Part shown: positions 61,050 through 64,000 of the stretch, one piece after another
Numbering within the stretch: position 1 is the first letter of the stretch
How the letters are laid out: each line of letters begins with the position of its first letter
NCBI GenBank assembly: GCA_052161625.1
Contig: CP197412.1
Source of the DNA: JBKCUI01 sp052161625
GTDB lineage: Bacteria > Planctomycetota > Planctomycetia > Pirellulales > Pirellulaceae
Direction: 5' to 3' (one strand)
DNA length: 64,000 nt
The notes under the pieces: model-generated
The model's database searches: none
What the model saw: the letters and a program-made list of their open reading frames with translations, nothing else
What the model was told of the DNA's origin: nothing
Program-made: the position numbers and the translations under genes

Positions 61050-61496
61050 ATGACAAACGCTGGCAGTGAAAACAACCGCTTGGAGGGCTTGATCCAGGCG
61101 ATCAATAACGACGATCATGTCGCGGTCGATCAGTGGATCCGCAGCGAGCGATTCACTCTCGTCGCGCTCGCCTCCGACGAAAACGATGAAGACGCCCTCT
61201 CGGCCTTGGTCGTAGAGACCGAAGAGTTTCCTGCCGTCGTCGCCTTCATGGATAGCGAAGCAGCACAAACGTTTGTCGATTCGATCGCGGATCAAATTGA
61301 AGGGGAGTCGGTCGACTTGTTCGAAGTCGACGGCGAGTCCCTGCTCCGCCCCATGTCCGAAGAGTTCGGATTGTTGATCAATCCGGAATCCGACGAAGCA
61401 GTTATGGTCGAACCTGGCTTGCTCCATTCCGAATGCGGATGCGATGGGGAATGCGACGGATCCGAGGAAGAAGAGCAAGATGGTTCTGCCTCTTGA
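61050..61496 (+). CDS. Acidic hypothetical protein with SseB-like core and C-terminal cysteine cluster
   Basis: The 148-residue protein is strongly acidic. The middle (FTLVALASDENDEDALSALV, then ETEEFPAVVAFMDSEAAQTF and FGLLINPESDEAVMVEPGLL) resembles the SseB N-terminal-type domain by its closing INPxSD pattern. The end has HSECGCDGECDG, a possible metal-binding cluster, then an acidic tail. Function unknown. It overlaps the pseudouridine synthase start by 17 bases. Confidence 0.6.
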   Translation: MTNAGSENNRLEGLIQAINNDDHVAVDQWIRSERFTLVALASDENDEDALSALVVETEEFPAVVAFMDSEAAQTFVDSIADQIEGESVDLFEVDGESLLRPMSEEFGLLINPESDEAVMVEPGLLHSECGCDGECDGSEEEEQDGSAS

Positions 61497-62568
61497 TGAG
61501 ATTGAGTTTCCACAGGATGGTTCCGAAACGGAAGCCACCCTGCCACCCACTCAATCAACAACCGACCCCCTTCCCCCCCGGCGGGATGTCGTTCTCGAAG
61601 TTTGCGAAGAGCATTCGGGAAAGCGCATCGATTTGTTCATGACTCTCAAGCTGGATGGGTACAGTCGCGTGTTCCTGCGTCGCTTGATCACCGAGGAGCA
61701 AGTCTCGGTGGATGGTCGGCCTGTGAAGCCTGCGTTCAAGGTATTTGCTGGGCAGAAGGTCGCCATCGATCTGCTCCCGCCCCCTCCGACCGATGGACCG
61801 ATCGCGGAAGATATCCCGCTCGATATCCTCTATGAAGACGAAGGGATGGTGATCATCAACAAACCGGCAGGGATGGTGGTCCATCCTGCAAAGGGGCATT
61901 GGTCAGGTACGCTCACCGCCGCACTCGCTCACCACTTCCAACAACTGAGCGATGCGGGAGGCTCAACGCGTCCCGGAATCGTTCACCGGCTTGATCGTGA
62001 CACAAGCGGCGTGATTGCGATCGCGAAGACCAATGAAGTGCACTTCAAGCTCAGCGCTCAATTCGAAGCCCGCGAAGTGACCAAAACCTACATAGCTATC
62101 GTTTCTGGTTCGCTGGATCGGGATCGAGATTGGATCCATCAGCCGATCGGTCACCATCCCTACCAGCGAGAAAAGATGGCGATTCGATCCGGGCATCCAT
62201 CGAGTCGCGATGCGTCTACCTTTTTTGAAGTGAAAGAGCGATTTCGCGGTTACGCTTTGCTGGAGGTTCAGCCTAAGACGGGACGAACACATCAGATCCG
62301 ATTGCACTTGGCCCATATCGGATGTCCCGTCCTGTGCGATCGTCTCTATGGGGGCCATGCACAAATCACGCGCGGGCAGCTGCTGCGCCGTGTCGCGCAA
62401 GGTCTCCCTCCGCGACCAGGTGATGACACGATCGAGATGGAACGCCAAGCGTTACACGCCTACCAGCTCGAATTTGCGCATCCAAAGACAGGGCAACCGA
62501 TGCGATTCAACGCTCCCCTTCCGCCTGATTTCGAAAGCGTGTTGCGAGTCCTTCGCGAAGGCCAATAG
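61480..62568 (+). CDS. RluA-family 23S rRNA/tRNA pseudouridine synthase
   Basis: The 362-residue protein has an S4 RNA-binding domain near the N-terminus (RIDLFMTLKLDGYSRVFLRR with the following V-DG-...-K segment) and the catalytic domain with INKPAGMVVHPAKGH and HRLDRDTSGVIAIAKT, whose aspartate is the nucleophile. QPKTGRTHQIRLHLAHIGCP is the conserved third block. It isomerises uridine in structured RNA; the exact sites (RluC/RluD-like or other) are not assignable. ATG 61480 follows GAGGAAG and is preferred to ATG 61444. Confidence 0.9.
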   Translation: MVLPLDEIEFPQDGSETEATLPPTQSTTDPLPPRRDVVLEVCEEHSGKRIDLFMTLKLDGYSRVFLRRLITEEQVSVDGRPVKPAFKVFAGQKVAIDLLPPPPTDGPIAEDIPLDILYEDEGMVIINKPAGMVVHPAKGHWSGTLTAALAHHFQQLSDAGGSTRPGIVHRLDRDTSGVIAIAKTNEVHFKLSAQFEAREVTKTYIAIVSGSLDRDRDWIHQPIGHHPYQREKMAIRSGHPSSRDASTFFEVKERFRGYALLEVQPKTGRTHQIRLHLAHIGCPVLCDRLYGGHAQITRGQLLRRVAQGLPPRPGDDTIEMERQALHAYQLEFAHPKTGQPMRFNAPLPPDFESVLRVLREGQ

Positions 62569-62679
62569 GCCCGTCGACGGATAATCCCGCCGTTTGCCAG
62601 AATGGAAGCATTCTCTCCATTCTGATCGTGCAGCACCTGCTCGATCTCCATCACCATGCGAGGGGTGAGCTGCAACAAA

Positions 62680-62707
62680 AAAAGGCCGCCCGTTTAGGCA
62701 GCCTTTT
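62680..62707 (-). terminator. Probable terminator between rluA-type and DUF1559 genes
   Basis: AAAAGGCCGCC and GGCAGCCTTTT pair with a single mismatch, with T runs on both sides, so it could serve the minus-strand DUF1559 gene and the convergent pseudouridine synthase gene. A second hairpin (CAGAATGGA...TCCATTCTG, 62598-62624) lies closer to the latter. Confidence 0.65.
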
Positions 62708-62733
62708 GATGATGCTGTTTGCAGCCGGTCCGA

Positions 62734-63819
62734 CTAATCGTTCAAGTTAACCACTTCGCCACCAGCACGGCTTCCAAAGGATTGCCACGCTACGAAGTCT
62801 ACTCCATCAGACTGGAACGAGACCGATCCGTCCGCACGGCAAATGTTCACGCCACCGGTATGGTAGCTGGATGCCGCCATGTGCTGCTGGGAGTTTGGAA
62901 CACCGCCCACCGTCGCATTGGAGGAGCAATTGTAGCGCTGTTGTGCAACGGTTTGAACCCGCTTGTTCCAGTTTGGGGGAAGCGTGTGGGTATAGGTGGT
63001 ATTGTTCGGAGCAAAGTAGTAATACTTCAGTCCCGTATCGAGGAATACGCTACCGGAGCTGGCGCCGGGCATGCACTCGGGAACGGTTCGTCCATCGAGA
63101 AGCTGCAAACCAGTGTAGGGTGCAGAACCTCGAAATGCAGTGGTGTTGTTGTTGATGCTGATGCTCGTGCTTCGCATCACCTCTGCGAAAAGGGCGGTGT
63201 TGCTAGTTCCGTCGCTAATCTCGCCAAACGTTGGTCCACGCATGATTTGGTTGGTCGGTCTCGACTTGGAGAATACCCCATCAAGGGACAGACCATTGAA
63301 TGTCGCTCCACCAAACAGGTTCGCTCCACCCATGCACCCGTGGTAATTGAGGCGTCCATAATTGGTTACGCGCTCAGCGGATCCGTCGGATGGACAAAGG
63401 AAGCTTGGCACCTCCGTCACCCTCGCAGCGGCATTGGCATTTGGCTTGGACGGAAGGCTAAGGTCGATAGGTGTATCGCTCTCAACGTTGTAGTCCAAGT
63501 CGAACAAGGAATAAGCAGCTGTTTGCTCGAAGTAAGGCAGCAAGGCCACTTGCAAGCTTGCTGCAGAAGTCCGGGCAACCGGTCCACCCGACGAAGGAAA
63601 GACCTTCGTGTGAATGATGGGCGGAAAGTACTTGAGAGCACTTTCATGGTTCATGGCCGCAAGCCCAAACTGTTTCAGGTTGTTCTGGCACTGCATCCTT
63701 CTTGCAGCCTCGCGAGCCGCCTGGACAGCAGGAAGCAATAAACCGACTAGAATGCCGATGATTGCAATAACCACCAGCAATTCGACTAGTGTAAAACCCT
63801 GTTTCCGTCTGACGCTCAT
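62734..63819 (-). CDS. DUF1559 pseudopilin-like protein
   Basis: The 361-residue protein begins RRKQGFTLVELLVVIAIIGI, the pseudopilin signal, then LLPAVQAAREAARRMQCQNN, the standard DUF1559 stretch. It ends with HTGGVNICRADGSVSFQ, the H-X9-DG motif. It is a paralog of the 58090 gene but lacks the coupled lipoprotein. Presumed exported and assembled or cleaved by a PilD-type peptidase. The 180 bases upstream to the window end hold only its promoter region as far as I can see. Confidence 0.93.
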   Translation of the reverse strand: MSVRRKQGFTLVELLVVIAIIGILVGLLLPAVQAAREAARRMQCQNNLKQFGLAAMNHESALKYFPPIIHTKVFPSSGGPVARTSAASLQVALLPYFEQTAAYSLFDLDYNVESDTPIDLSLPSKPNANAAARVTEVPSFLCPSDGSAERVTNYGRLNYHGCMGGANLFGGATFNGLSLDGVFSKSRPTNQIMRGPTFGEISDGTSNTALFAEVMRSTSISINNNTTAFRGSAPYTGLQLLDGRTVPECMPGASSGSVFLDTGLKYYYFAPNNTTYTHTLPPNWNKRVQTVAQQRYNCSSNATVGGVPNSQQHMAASSYHTGGVNICRADGSVSFQSDGVDFVAWQSFGSRAGGEVVNLND

Positions 63820-64000
63820 TTGAGGTGTAACCTTTAAGGAAAAGTTCGATCGCCGGCCTGATCAAAGCCAGGTCATGCAGCGTATTGTAACCGAGCGTGA
63901 AAAAGACACAAAGAAAAACACTCTAGTTTGACGGTCCGGTGCGTCCGTTCATGCAGAGCATAGGAGAAGGTGCGATACTGCAGGTAAATCGGTGTCCAAC

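Overview
The window comes from a planctomycete, most likely a Pirellulales (Rhodopirellula-like) bacterium. The evidence is two DUF1559 proteins with type II pseudopilin-like N-termini and the closing H-X9-DG motif, a DUF1501 protein, an adjacent pair made of a DUF1592/1588/1585-type cytochrome-like protein and a DUF1552 protein, an LL-diaminopimelate aminotransferase, and Tat-exported oxidoreductase and isomerase genes.

Layout. (a) 1-10.9 kb is ordinary chromosome: an N-formylglutamate amidohydrolase-like gene cut by the window edge, two glycosyltransferases, a SixA-like phosphatase, a large thioredoxin-domain protein, a 29-codon basic protein gene, dapL, a degenerate shikimate-dehydrogenase-like gene, and DUF1501 and DUF4404 genes. 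(b) 10.9-18.2 kb is an accessory block: a 9-bp repeat array beside a four-helix-bundle protein gene, then a decaying type I restriction-modification (RM) locus (hsdM1, hsdS1, fic remnant, DUF1016 nuclease, truncated hsdR1) with several gene fragments. (c) 18.2-44.3 kb is an integrated element of about 26 kb bounded by a perfect 37-bp direct repeat. The right copy is the 3' end of tRNA-Ser(GGA). The element carries a tyrosine integrase, a small HTH protein, a replication module (DnaT/O-like plus DnaB-like), a second and apparently intact type I RM operon of seven genes, a giant SF1 helicase-Vsr nuclease with a coiled-coil membrane partner, and several unknown genes. No phage structural genes are visible. 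(d) 44.3-64 kb is chromosome again: an MDR oxidoreductase, sugar isomerase, flavodoxin, dipeptidase, orphan ABC transporter, pterin dehydratase, the planctomycete DUF1592/DUF1552 pair, ThrE, RNase PH, DUF1559 proteins, a Gfo/Idh/MocA oxidoreductase and an RluA pseudouridine synthase.

The most interesting structure is the recombination system. The integrase reading frame crosses the attachment core. In the integrated state its last residues are read from the antisense strand of tRNA-Ser. In the excised circle the same frame would continue into 18249-18481 and add a 77-residue tail. Pairs of a 9-bp motif (consensus TCCGACGCA, 12-bp register) lie on both sides of the core and look like arm-type integrase sites. 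They lie inside the integrase reading frame itself. The left core copy sits exactly where hsdR1 is cut off, so two RM islands appear to have accumulated at the same tRNA gene.
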